A stretch of 49,590 bases of DNA from assembly GCA_007131295.1 (NCBI GenBank), contig SLQW01000002.1, positions 1 to 49,590 on the forward strand. Direction: 5' to 3'. Both the position numbers and the translations under genes were made by a program. The stretch comes from Pseudomonadales bacterium. Lineage in GTDB: Bacteria; Pseudomonadota; Gammaproteobacteria; Pseudomonadales; Azotimanducaceae. The notes under the pieces were generated by a model, which saw only the letters and a list, made by a program, of their open reading frames with translations, did not search any database and was not told where the DNA came from. How positions within the stretch are numbered: the first letter of the stretch is position 1; every line of letters begins with the position of its first letter. This document shows positions 9,020 through 17,038 of this stretch, in pieces.

Positions 9020-10491
9020 AGCGGGTGCGCTGGATTCAGGCTGCGCTGCTCCTGCTGCTCGCCGGGCCGGTTGTGGCAGAGCGCACGCTGGTCGTCGGCA
9101 GCAAGAACTTCACCGAGTCCTACCTGCTCGGGGAGATGATCGCCCAACGCCTGGAAGGTGAAGGCTGGCGCGTGGAGCGTCGCTTCGGCCTCGGCGGGAC
9201 CCTGATCTGCTACGAGGCGCTCGTCAGCGGCGAGATCGATCTCTATGTGGAGTACAGCGGCACGATCACGGAAGTGATTCTGAGCAACGACGCAGCCCAG
9301 GACGATCTCGCAGCGCCACTTGCCGAACGCGGCCTCGAGCCATTACCCGAGCTTGGCTTCGACAATACCTACGCGCTGGTGCTGGAAGGTCGCCGGGCAG
9401 AGGCGCTCGCCATTTCCCGCATCAGCGACCTGCGCGAGCATCCAGGGCTGCGGATCGCGTTCAGCCACGAGTTCCTGCGGCGGCAGGACGGCTGGCCCGG
9501 CCTGAGGAGCCGCTACGGTCTGCCTCACGATCCGGTGGGGATCGAGCACGGTCTCGCCTACCAGGCGATGGTGCGTGGACGCATCGACGTCACGGATGCC
9601 TACTCGACTGACGGTGATCTCGAGCGTTATGGCTTCACGGTACTCGAGGACGATCGGGGCTTCTTTCCTCGCTATGCGGCGTTGCCGCTCGTTCGCAAAG
9701 ACCTGCCCGATGCCGCGAAGGCAACCATCGCCACGCTCGCCGGACGCATCGATGCCGATCGCATGCGGCGGCTCAATGCCGAGATCGTCGTCGGCAATCG
9801 CTCCTTTGCGGCGGTTGCGGCCGACTTCCTCGCCGAGGAGGGATTTCCTGCGAGCCCGGTGGCTGCCGTCACCTGGCGCTCCGAGCTCGCCGCGCATACC
9901 CTTCGGCATCTGCAGCTCACCGCCGTGGCACTGTCGCTGGCGGTGCTCATCGGGTTGCCGCTCGGAGTTCTGGTGCATCGGTCGCTGCGGGCTTCGCGCA
10001 GCGTGCTGTATGCCGCCGGGCTGCTGCAGACTATTCCCTCCATCGCGCTCCTGGCCCTGATGATCCCGCTTTTCGGCATCGGCGTGCTGCCGGCGATCGT
10101 GGCGTTGTTTCTGTACTCCCTGTTGCCGATCCTGCGCGCGACGGTGACCGCGCTGACGAGCGTGGATCCGACGCTGCGGCGTATAGCGGTAGGCATGGGG
10201 CTGACGTCCTGGCAACAGGTACGGCACCTGCTCCTGCCGCTGGCGTTGCCCAACGTGCTTGCCGGGATCCGTACCGCGGCAGTGATCAGCATTGGTACCG
10301 CGACGCTGGCGGCGTTCGTCGGCGCCGGCGGCCTCGGGCAGCCCATCGTCACCGGGCTCGCCCTGAACGATCCCAACCTGATCCTCCAGGGCGCAGTGCC
10401 CGCCGCGCTGCTCGCCATCGTCACCGAGCTTGCCTTCGAAGGCATCGAGCGCCGACTCATCCCGGCGCACCTCCGCCACGGCAGCGTGTGA
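9016..10491 (+). CDS. fused substrate-binding/permease protein, osmoprotectant ABC transporter
   Basis: 491 residues. A signal sequence (about 1-21) is followed by a periplasmic binding domain of the OpuAC type starting TLVVGSKNFTESYLLGEM, which is characteristic of glycine betaine, choline or carnitine binding proteins. From about residue 288 there is an inner-membrane permease domain with five or six segments and the usual EAA-like loop (IAVGMGLTSWQQVRHLLLP). The order is binding domain first, permease second; many Gram-positive fusions have the reverse order. With the ATPase upstream this makes a complete two-protein importer. The substrate is inferred from the family only. Confidence 0.85.
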   Translation: MKRVRWIQAALLLLLAGPVVAERTLVVGSKNFTESYLLGEMIAQRLEGEGWRVERRFGLGGTLICYEALVSGEIDLYVEYSGTITEVILSNDAAQDDLAAPLAERGLEPLPELGFDNTYALVLEGRRAEALAISRISDLREHPGLRIAFSHEFLRRQDGWPGLRSRYGLPHDPVGIEHGLAYQAMVRGRIDVTDAYSTDGDLERYGFTVLEDDRGFFPRYAALPLVRKDLPDAAKATIATLAGRIDADRMRRLNAEIVVGNRSFAAVAADFLAEEGFPASPVAAVTWRSELAAHTLRHLQLTAVALSLAVLIGLPLGVLVHRSLRASRSVLYAAGLLQTIPSIALLALMIPLFGIGVLPAIVALFLYSLLPILRATVTALTSVDPTLRRIAVGMGLTSWQQVRHLLLPLALPNVLAGIRTAAVISIGTATLAAFVGAGGLGQPIVTGLALNDPNLILQGAVPAALLAIVTELAFEGIERRLIPAHLRHGSV

Positions 10492-10651
10492 TCGGCGCGC
10501 CCACAGGCGTATCGCGGGAACGGAGGCGCTCCTTGTGGGAAGTTGTGCCCCTGGGCCTCACAGGCCGCAGGGCGGCGCGACGATGGCGGCACAGCCGCCC
10601 CGTGCGCGACGCTCGAATCGTGCGCAGTCGGCGATCGGCGCGCCCACAGGC
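10490..10651. repeat. composite REP-like repeat region
   Basis: A 19-bp sequence beginning GATCGGCGCGCCCACAGG occurs at 10490-10508 and again at 10633-10651. Between them, 10533-10640 carries a longer unit (TGTGGGAAGTTGTG, then CGCAGGGCGGCGCGACGATG, then GCGCAGTCGGCGATC). That unit recurs in opposite orientation at 49366-49460. The first 19-mer overlaps the transporter stop codon. The TGTGGG head and CGCGCCGATC tail tie this to the REP-like elements elsewhere in the window. No gene is present in this gap. Confidence 0.7.
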
Positions 10652-10677
10652 ACATCGCAAGGTCGAAGGCTGCTGCG

Positions 10678-11985
10678 TCAGTCGAGGGCGGGGAGGGCGC
10701 CGAGGGACTGGAAGCTCGCGAGGATCCGAGCCAGCGTCAGCGGGTCCTCGCTGCCGCAGAGTTCCCGTACGGAATGCATGGCCAGTTGCGGTACGCCCAC
10801 GTCCAGCGTGCGCACGCCGAGCGCGCTGGCGGTGATCGGACCGATGGTGCTGCCGCAGGCCATGTCACTGCGCACGACGAAGCTCTGCACGGGCAGGTCG
10901 AGCTCGGCGGCCAGGTTCCTGAACAGGGCCTGCGTGGCGCTGTTGGAAGCGTAACGCTGATTGGCGTTCACCTTGATAACTGGTCCGCCGTTCAGGCGCG
11001 GCCCATGATTGCCGTCGTGGCGATCGCTGAAGTTCGGGTGCAGTGCGTGCGCGTTGTCGGCCGAGATCATCATCGATCGCGCCAGCATCCGGCGCAGGGG
11101 TTCGCCCGGTCCGCTCAGGCGTTCCAGAACGGACAAAAGAAAGGGACCGGCTGCGCCCGAGCTTGACGCGCTGCCCACTTCCTCATGGTCATTGCAGACC
11201 AGTACCGCCGGTACGTTCTGCGCGGAATCGAGTAATGCCTCGAGACCGCAGAAACAACTGACGAGATTGTCGAGGCGGGCGCTGGCGATGAACTGCGCGT
11301 CTAGCCCGATGACCGCTGCCGTCTGCGTGTCGTGAAAGGAGAGCTCGAAATCGAGGACGGAAGCGACGTCAGTCCCGGGCTGCTCTTCGCGGATGCGGGC
11401 GGCCAAGAGCGCGCGGAAATCGGGGCGGGTTGCGTCGCTGGCCACGGTGGCGAGCAAAGGGGGCAGGTCGCGCTGTGCGTTCACCGAGCGGTTCTGATTC
11501 GCCTCGCGATCGAGATGGATCGCCAGAGAAGGAATGACGGCAATCGGTTGTTCGAACGCGATGAGGGTGGAACCGATGCGCCCGTTGCCGTCGCGATAGT
11601 GGACGCGGCCCGCCAGGGACAGGTCGCGGTCGAACCAGGGATTCAGCAGGACGCCGCCGTAGACTTCCACGCCGAGTCGCAAGCAGCCATGCTCGATCAG
11701 CTCCGGCTGCGGCTTCACACGAAGGCACGGGCTGTCGGTGTGCGCTCCGACCATGCGCAGTCCCTGCCCGACGCTGTCGCTGCCGGTACGCAGCGCGACT
11801 ATCGAGCCGCCGTTGCGCACGACGTAAATGCGCTCGTTGGGCCCGAGCGTCCAATCCTCGTCTTCTTTCAGGCGGCGGAAGCCTGCTGCGTCCAGCCGCT
11901 GTGAGATCTGGCTGACAGCGTGAAACGGCGTCGGCGACTGGTCGAGGAACTCGAGCAGACCGCGGTTGAAGTTTGCCTTGTCCAT
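10678..11985 (-). CDS. apeB: M18-family aminopeptidase
   Basis: 435 residues from ATG 11985, chosen for the GAGGA ribosome site and for [14 protein letters not shown], which matches the family N-terminus; a longer frame to 12063 is unlikely. Metal and catalytic motifs are in the right order: [12 protein letters not shown] (His), [21 protein letters not shown] (the paired Glu residues), [12 protein letters not shown] (Asp) and [11 protein letters not shown] (final His). The family are dodecameric cytosolic zinc aminopeptidases that favour acidic or neutral N-terminal residues. It is divergent from the autoinducer synthase, with 221 bp between the starts. Confidence 0.9.
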   Translation of the reverse strand: MDKANFNRGLLEFLDQSPTPFHAVSQISQRLDAAGFRRLKEDEDWTLGPNERIYVVRNGGSIVALRTGSDSVGQGLRMVGAHTDSPCLRVKPQPELIEHGCLRLGVEVYGGVLLNPWFDRDLSLAGRVHYRDGNGRIGSTLIAFEQPIAVIPSLAIHLDREANQNRSVNAQRDLPPLLATVASDATRPDFRALLAARIREEQPGTDVASVLDFELSFHDTQTAAVIGLDAQFIASARLDNLVSCFCGLEALLDSAQNVPAVLVCNDHEEVGSASSSGAAGPFLLSVLERLSGPGEPLRRMLARSMMISADNAHALHPNFSDRHDGNHGPRLNGGPVIKVNANQRYASNSATQALFRNLAAELDLPVQSFVVRSDMACGSTIGPITASALGVRTLDVGVPQLAMHSVRELCGSEDPLTLARILASFQSLGALPALD

Positions 11986-12089
11986 GAATCCTCGGTGTTT
12001 TTCGGCATGACGCGCCGTTCGCCGCGCGCTCGGCGACGCAGGAAACGACTCATCGGAGTGCATTCAGAACGGATACGGGTAACGCATGA

Positions 12090-12102
12090 TGGCACTATGC
12101 CA
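12090..12102. promoter_or_regulatory. palindrome TGGCA-CTA-TGCCA upstream of cqsA-like gene
   Basis: A perfect 5-3-5 inverted repeat, about 105 bp before the cqsA-like start and in the divergent promoter region shared with the aminopeptidase. An almost identical palindrome (TGGCACGGTGCCA) sits at 17239-17251 next to the receptor operon. It is a candidate operator; the binding protein is unknown. A sigma-54 reading fails here because no GC lies ten bases after the GG. Confidence 0.4.
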
Positions 12103-12145
12103 CCATTGCGCTAACGGAGCCGGACGGTTGTAGTAAACATCACGG

Positions 12146-12160
12146 CTTGCAAGATGCAAG
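12146..12160. promoter_or_regulatory. palindrome CTTGCA-AGA-TGCAAG upstream of cqsA-like gene
   Basis: A perfect 6-3-6 inverted repeat about 46 bp before the chosen cqsA-like ATG, so within the likely 5' leader or proximal promoter. It could be a regulator site or a short hairpin in the leader RNA. No second copy was noticed. Confidence 0.35.
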
Positions 12161-12206
12161 TCCTCTCAGCGCTCATCCCACGCCACTCATCGAGTTGGGA
12201 GCACTC

Positions 12207-13460
12207 ATGACGAATGTCGCGCGCTTGCGGGCCAGGCCTGTCCGCACTGTCGAGGAACCGGATTTCCTCCGGCAGCAGGTCGATCGATACTACAGGGAGC
12301 GTGTCGAAGAAACGTGGGATGGTGGCCATATCATGGTCGGCCTCGAGCCTGGGCCGGGAGCCATCCGACTCGTCAGCAACGACTACCTCTGCATGACGCG
12401 CCATCCGGAGATCGTCGATGCCCAGCGCGCCGCGCTCCAGGATGTCGACGATGCCTTGCTGATGGCTGCCGTATTCCTGCACGGAGACAATCCGCAGTCC
12501 CGCTTCGAACGTGCGATGGCGGAGTGGATGGAGGCTGAGGCCAGCGTCCTTTCCCAGTCGGGCTGGGCAGTTAACACCGGCCTTATCCAGTCCATCGCTG
12601 GGCCGGACGTGCCCTGCTATATCGACCTGTTCGCGCACGCCTCGCTCTGGGAGGGCATCCGCTCGGCCGGCGCGCAGGCAGTACCCTTCCGCCACAATGC
12701 GCCCGAACATCTCGAGAAGCAGCTTCGGCGCGAAGGCCCCGGTGTGATCATCGTCGACTCGGTTTACAGCACCAGCGGCAGCGTGGCGCCTCTCGTCGAC
12801 ATCGTCGAGGTCAGTGAACGCCACGGCTGCGTGCTCGTGGTGGATGAGGCCCATTCCTTGGGCACCCATGGTCCGGAAGGGCGGGGTCTCGTTGTCGATC
12901 TCGGCCTTACCGATCGGGTGCATTTCCGCACCGCGAGCCTGGCCAAGGCATTCGCGGGTCGAGCGGGGGTTGTCGCCTGCTCCGAGCGCATCGCCGAGTA
13001 CCTGAAGTACACCGCGAACCCGGCCATTTTCTCTTCCGGCCTGCTGCCGCATGAAATCGCGGGTCTGGATGCCACGCTTCGAGTCATCGCAGCGGCAGAC
13101 GATCGACGTGCGCGGCTGCACGCCAATGCCGCTTATCTGCGCGAGGGTCTATCCGATCTGGGCTACAACCTCGATCTCTGTCGGAGTCAGATTCTCGGGC
13201 TCGAGGCAGGGCACGAGCGCAGTACGATCCGCCTGCGCGATGCCCTGGAGTCACGCGGAGTATTCGGATCCGTGTTCTGTGCGCCGGCTACTCCCAAGCA
13301 TCGGTCTCTGATCCGGTTCACGGTCAACTCCGGTCTCTCGGCCGCCGAACTCGATCGCATCCTGGCGGTTTGTGCAGAGATCAGGGATGAGGTCGACCTG
13401 GCGAACTGGCCTTCGACGCGCCGCGGCGGCGCGTCGCTGAAGTCCGTGGCCCACGGCTGA
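12207..13460 (+). CDS. cqsA: CqsA/LqsA-like alpha-hydroxyketone autoinducer synthase
   Basis: 417 residues from ATG 12207, preceded by GGGAG; a TTG at 12147 in frame is less likely. It is a fold-type I PLP enzyme of the alpha-oxoamine synthase family. The best match that I recognise is Vibrio CqsA: shared stretches include SNDYL, LSQSGW, YIDLFAHASLWEG, VDSVYST, LVVDEAHSLGTHGPEG, TASLAKAFAGRAG, NPAIFSS and SRGVFGSVFCAPAT. The PLP lysine is Lys247, with Asp213 and His216 in VDEAHS. CqsA condenses S-adenosylmethionine with a medium-chain acyl-CoA to give an amino-enone that becomes an alpha-hydroxyketone such as CAI-1; LqsA makes LAI-1 in Legionella. A hydroxylase follows after 8 bp, and a matching sensor lies 2 kb away, which supports signalling rather than heme or sphingolipid synthesis. 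Confidence 0.88.
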   Translation: MTNVARLRARPVRTVEEPDFLRQQVDRYYRERVEETWDGGHIMVGLEPGPGAIRLVSNDYLCMTRHPEIVDAQRAALQDVDDALLMAAVFLHGDNPQSRFERAMAEWMEAEASVLSQSGWAVNTGLIQSIAGPDVPCYIDLFAHASLWEGIRSAGAQAVPFRHNAPEHLEKQLRREGPGVIIVDSVYSTSGSVAPLVDIVEVSERHGCVLVVDEAHSLGTHGPEGRGLVVDLGLTDRVHFRTASLAKAFAGRAGVVACSERIAEYLKYTANPAIFSSGLLPHEIAGLDATLRVIAAADDRRARLHANAAYLREGLSDLGYNLDLCRSQILGLEAGHERSTIRLRDALESRGVFGSVFCAPATPKHRSLIRFTVNSGLSAAELDRILAVCAEIRDEVDLANWPSTRRGGASLKSVAHG

Positions 13461-13468
13461 AGGATGGG

Positions 13469-14290
13469 ATGATGCCCTTTACCCTCTTCGAACTTGCGAC
13501 CACGCTTGGGGTCGTGTTCGGTCTCTTCATTGGCCACTTCGTACTCATCGCCGGTGCGTTCTATCTGGGCTTCTGGGTCCTCGGACGCCGCCGGCTGGCG
13601 CCGCGCCGCATCCAGCAGCAGCCTCTGCGCGCTGCCCGTCCGCGCAAGGAATTCGCCTTCTCGGTGCTGTCCATCGGCCTCTTCAGCGTCATGTTGACTG
13701 GGCTCTGGGTGTTCGATCACTACGGACTCACGCGCATCTACTGGGACGTGGCGGACTATGGCTGGACCTGGTTCTTTGCCTCCATCCTCGTGATGGCGCT
13801 CATCCATGACAGCTACTATTACTGGGCGCACCGCTTCATGCATCACCCGCGCGTCTTCCGGCGCGTGCACAAGCTGCATCACGAGTTCCACAACCCTACG
13901 CCCTGGGCGAGTTATGCCTTCCATCCCTGGGAAGCGATCGTCGAGGTGGCTTGGGTATTGCCGGTGGCGCTCCTGCTACCGATCCACCCCGGTGCCTTCG
14001 CGGCATACATCGTGATCCTTACGGTGCTCAACGTGATCAGCCATCTGGGTTACGAGACCTATCCGTCCTGGATTGCCCGCTGGTTCATCACCAGTACCCA
14101 CCACAACCTGCACCATACGCGGGCGAAAGGGCATTTCATGCTCTACTTCAACATCTGGGATCGGATCATGGGCACGAATCAACACGACTACGAGGCCATG
14201 ATCGAGACCATCAACGCGCGGGCACGGGCGGCACGTGGGCAGACGCCCACGGAGCCTCCTCGTGGTGAAGTGCACGTCACCCGGATTTGA
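13469..14290 (+). CDS. fatty acid hydroxylase/sterol desaturase family protein
   Basis: 273 residues, membrane-bound. The eight-histidine di-iron pattern is complete: HDSYYYWAHRFMHH, then VHKLHHEFHNPTPW, then STHHNLHHTRAKGHF. Four hydrophobic segments surround these motifs. The start has two ATGs in tandem (13469 and 13472) after AGGATGGG, 8 bp beyond the synthase stop, so the two form one operon. The family uses oxygen to hydroxylate or desaturate lipid chains and sterols. Next to a CqsA-like enzyme, an attractive inference is oxidation of the signal molecule or of its acyl precursor. A role in ordinary membrane-lipid modification is the alternative. Confidence 0.85.
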   Translation: MMPFTLFELATTLGVVFGLFIGHFVLIAGAFYLGFWVLGRRRLAPRRIQQQPLRAARPRKEFAFSVLSIGLFSVMLTGLWVFDHYGLTRIYWDVADYGWTWFFASILVMALIHDSYYYWAHRFMHHPRVFRRVHKLHHEFHNPTPWASYAFHPWEAIVEVAWVLPVALLLPIHPGAFAAYIVILTVLNVISHLGYETYPSWIARWFITSTHHNLHHTRAKGHFMLYFNIWDRIMGTNQHDYEAMIETINARARAARGQTPTEPPRGEVHVTRI

Positions 14291-14306
14291 CGCGGCTGCG
14301 CGCGCT

Positions 14307-15332
14307 TCAGCCAGGGGTCGCTTCGGTATCGAGGCGCTCCAGGTAGGCAGCGTAGTGGGAAGTTTCGGCATCGAAATCGATGTCGACCGGCGGGGATTCA
14401 ATAAGCGACCAGTACCACGCCTGGGCGCCCTCGAGACGTTGCGCGGGAAAAACATATTCGTTCCAGTCGTATTCCCCGGCCTCGAAGTACTCTTCGATGG
14501 GCTCGTAGAAGTAGCCCAGGTGCCGTCGCGACGCCAGTGAATCGATGATGCTCTGCGGCGCGCCGTGGTCGCGCGCGAACGCTTCCTGCTGCTCCATCTC
14601 CGCTTCGGACAGGACCACGAGGCGGTAGAGCACGCCATGATCGGTCAGCAGAAGAAAGCCGCCCGGGCGCGCCACCAGGTAGTACTCGACGAATTTGTGC
14701 CTGCGGCGCATGCGCGTAAAAAATTCCTCGAACGCGAGATCTGACAGGAAGTCCGGGGCATTTAACAGGAGTGACCGACGCAGCATCTCGGAGATGCTGC
14801 GGAAGTAGGCGCTCTGCAAGACTTCGAGACTCTCGACCACGCGCGTGACCGCATTCGGGTCACTCTTGATGATGAAGCGATCGATGATGCCCGCGTTGAA
14901 TGCCTGCAGCGCGACCTTCTCATCGGCCACCCCGGTGAACAGGACCTTGCGGATGTGCGGATTCTGGATGCGCTTGCAGAAAGCGAGACCATCCATGCCG
15001 GGCATGTCGTAGTCGACAACCACTACTGTGATTTCGCGAAAGCGGTCGGCGTTGCTTACTTCCCGCTCGATCAGGCTCAGGTCGAGATGAATGAGCTGGG
15101 CACTGGCGCTGTCGACTCCGGTCGCGCGGTAGTGGCTGAAGCAGCGCTGATAGAGCGGCGCCGGACCCGGCTGGTTGATGTGCGCGAGCGCGGAGTCAGC
15201 CGTTTCGAACATCTGGTAGGCAAGATCCTCCGGCAGCTGCAATGCGAGTCCCTTCAGGAACGCGGCGTTGTCGTCCACGAACACCACCGTCGTAGGAAAG
15301 TAGTAGGGGAACAGCTGCTGCGTATCAATCAT
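14307..15332 (-). CDS. lqsR: LqsR-like response regulator with extended receiver
   Basis: 341 residues. The receiver domain has the acidic pair Asp20-Asp21 (VVFVDDN), the likely phospho-acceptor Asp107 in VVVVDYDMPGMDG, the Thr in LFTGVAD and the Lys in FIIKSDPN. The gap from the acidic pair to the acceptor is 86 residues, far longer than the usual 40 or so; about residues 54-98 look like an insertion between helix 1 and strand 3. The C-terminal 190 residues show no helix-turn-helix or enzyme motif that I recognise. Size and context (downstream of an LqsS-like kinase, near a CqsA-like synthase) fit LqsR of Legionella; the symbol rests on that context. It overlaps the kinase by 8 bp and ends 16 bp from the convergent hydroxylase. 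Confidence 0.75.
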   Translation of the reverse strand: MIDTQQLFPYYFPTTVVFVDDNAAFLKGLALQLPEDLAYQMFETADSALAHINQPGPAPLYQRCFSHYRATGVDSASAQLIHLDLSLIEREVSNADRFREITVVVVDYDMPGMDGLAFCKRIQNPHIRKVLFTGVADEKVALQAFNAGIIDRFIIKSDPNAVTRVVESLEVLQSAYFRSISEMLRRSLLLNAPDFLSDLAFEEFFTRMRRRHKFVEYYLVARPGGFLLLTDHGVLYRLVVLSEAEMEQQEAFARDHGAPQSIIDSLASRRHLGYFYEPIEEYFEAGEYDWNEYVFPAQRLEGAQAWYWSLIESPPVDIDFDAETSHYAAYLERLDTEATPG

Positions 15333-16710
15333 CTTCCTGCTCCGCCGGGAAGGTCAGGATGAAGCGGGTGAACTCGCCGTGGACTGATTCGCAGCGGATG
15401 TCTCCGCCAACTGACTCCATGACCATCTTGCAGAATGCGAGCCCGATCCCGGAGCCGCGTCCGGCGTTTTCCGAGGTAAAGAAACGATCGAAGATGCGCG
15501 GCAGGATGCTGTCGGGAATGCCCGTGCCTGTATCCATGAAGAACAGGCGGTTGCGTCCGCCCGGATTGGCCTCCGTCCAGATGAAGATCTCGCCTTTGCC
15601 GGCGGTGGCGACGTAGTACAGAGCGTTCTTCAACAGGTTGAACAGAACGTGGATCAGCAGAATGTCGGAGCCTTGAAACTGAAAATCCGCTCCCTGGATG
15701 ACGTTCACGAGTTCCCGTTCCCGTTCCGATGCGAACGGGAAGCGGGCGAGGGCCTTGGTGATGCATTCGCGCGCGCTGTGGGTCTCGAAGTCCTTTGGGT
15801 CGAGCTGAGTGCCGCTGGAATTGATCAGCAGCATGTCGATGATGGTGTTCGCGAAGTCGGTCTCGCTCTCGATGCGCGCCAGCGAGTCGTGCAGCGTCGC
15901 AAGGTGGGAGCGGCGGATCGAGCGCACTTCGAGACCGGCCTCGGCGGCGCGTTCGTAGCCGTCGATCAGGTGCGGCAGATAGCGCTGCAGGCCCCTGGCG
16001 TCCGACTTGATGCCGAGCAGGGGAGTGCGCAGTTCGTGGGCTATGTTGCTACCCACCGAGGATACGGCACGCAGCATCTCCTGCTGCACCATATCGCGAT
16101 GATGGTTGTAGATGCTGCCGCCGACGAGAATGAACAGATAGACCGGCATGGGCGCCAGATAGTCCCGGCCGATCGCAGCGAAATGGATCTCTTCGCTTCC
16201 GAGCAGGAAGAGAGCCCAGGCTGCAGCACTGCCCAGGACGAAGGTCACGGCGACGAGAAAGCCATCGTTGATGAGCATGATCAGCAGCGCGAGTGCCACC
16301 ACCATGGACATCTGCCATACGATGGTCTGCTGATCGACGGCGAAGCTGTACTCCGCGTTCTGTAACAGCATGTAGGTGAAGAAGAACGGCAGGCAGTAGG
16401 TCATGGCCAGCCAGAAGTAGAGCGTCAGGTGGCGCTGCGCCCAGTCCGGCCAGTAGCGGACGAACATCAGCGGTGCCAGGACGGCGCTGCCGATAAGCCG
16501 CAGCGTCAGATCTTCATAGTCCTGGGGAAAGAGCACCCGCCAGATAAAGTAGTAGAGCGGAAAGCCGAAACAGCCGAGCGCGGCGATCGCCGGCAGATTG
16601 TTGCGTGAGTGGCGCAGCGAATCCTGCGCGGACTCGCGCAGGGAACTCGCCACGCGCCAGAAGGCGCGGCTGAAATCCTGAGTCAGGTGATTCGGGCGGG
16701 CATAGATCAT
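15325..16710 (-). CDS. lqsS: CqsS/LqsS-type autoinducer sensor histidine kinase
   Basis: 461 residues. About six membrane segments (about 40-205) carry the CqsS signature: FGFPLYYFIWRVLFPQDYE, YCLPFFFTYMLLQN and VWQMSM. The histidine kinase domain follows, with His225 in NIAHELRTP, the N-box FNLLKNALYYV, G1 DTGTGIPDS, and G2 GRGSGIGLAFCKMVM. By ungapped alignment from the phospho-His (His225 = CqsS His194), Phe193 matches CqsS Phe162 and Tyr201 falls on Cys170; Trp132 and Ser135 match Trp104 and Ser107. CqsS carries its own receiver domain; this protein ends after the kinase, as LqsS does, and the receiver is the next gene. It senses an alpha-hydroxyketone by inference. It starts 4 bp after the RHH gene. 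Confidence 0.87.
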   Translation of the reverse strand: MIYARPNHLTQDFSRAFWRVASSLRESAQDSLRHSRNNLPAIAALGCFGFPLYYFIWRVLFPQDYEDLTLRLIGSAVLAPLMFVRYWPDWAQRHLTLYFWLAMTYCLPFFFTYMLLQNAEYSFAVDQQTIVWQMSMVVALALLIMLINDGFLVAVTFVLGSAAAWALFLLGSEEIHFAAIGRDYLAPMPVYLFILVGGSIYNHHRDMVQQEMLRAVSSVGSNIAHELRTPLLGIKSDARGLQRYLPHLIDGYERAAEAGLEVRSIRRSHLATLHDSLARIESETDFANTIIDMLLINSSGTQLDPKDFETHSARECITKALARFPFASERERELVNVIQGADFQFQGSDILLIHVLFNLLKNALYYVATAGKGEIFIWTEANPGGRNRLFFMDTGTGIPDSILPRIFDRFFTSENAGRGSGIGLAFCKMVMESVGGDIRCESVHGEFTRFILTFPAEQEDD

Positions 16711-16714
16711 GCCG

Positions 16715-17038
16715 TCAATCCAGGAGCTCCAGGAGAGCCTGCTGACGATCGTGAGAGAGCTGTCGGAACGCCTTCAGGAGACGGATCTCCATTTCTCGCT
16801 GCTCGACCTGACTGGGTCGGTCCTCGCGTGGTAGCAGGGGCAGTGGCTCGTTCACGCCAGGTACGCTCGGCGGCGGACCGCCGGAGAGCGTCTGCTCGAG
16901 GCGCGCGACGATCTCGGAATTCATACTGCGACGGTAGCCGCGGGCGGCCTCGGCGATACGCCGGCGCATGCCTCGGGGCAGGCGCACCACGAACTTTTCG
17001 GCGTTCTTCGCACTTGTCGGTGAATCCTCAGTGGTCAT
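16715..17038 (-). CDS. Arc-family ribbon-helix-helix DNA-binding protein
   Basis: 107 residues. Residues 13-50 show the Arc/MetJ pattern: a beta strand EKFVVRLPRGM, helix A RRRIAEAARGYRRS and helix B MNSEIVARLEQTL, with the conserved SMNSEI turn. A Pro-rich linker leads to a C-terminal helix (about 80-107) that may mediate oligomer contacts. Arc-type proteins bind palindromic or repeated operators as dimers of dimers. As the first gene of the kinase/response-regulator operon, it is a candidate autoregulator of the signalling locus, perhaps through the TGGCAC-N2-TGCCA sites. That target is inference. Confidence 0.82.
   Translation of the reverse strand: MTTEDSPTSAKNAEKFVVRLPRGMRRRIAEAARGYRRSMNSEIVARLEQTLSGGPPPSVPGVNEPLPLLPREDRPSQVEQREMEIRLLKAFRQLSHDRQQALLELLD

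Noticed and set aside
12090-12111. Sigma-54 promoter before the cqsA-like gene (TGGCAC followed by TTGCG)
   Set aside because: The TTGC is too far from the GG (15 bases instead of 10), and CC occupies the correct position. The palindrome is the better description.
12207-13460. 5-aminolevulinate synthase, 8-amino-7-oxononanoate synthase or serine palmitoyltransferase
   Set aside because: Same superfamily, but the residues around YIDLFAHASLWEG, VDSVYST and GVFGSVFCAPAT follow CqsA, and heme, biotin or sphingolipid partners are absent while a CqsS-type sensor is near.
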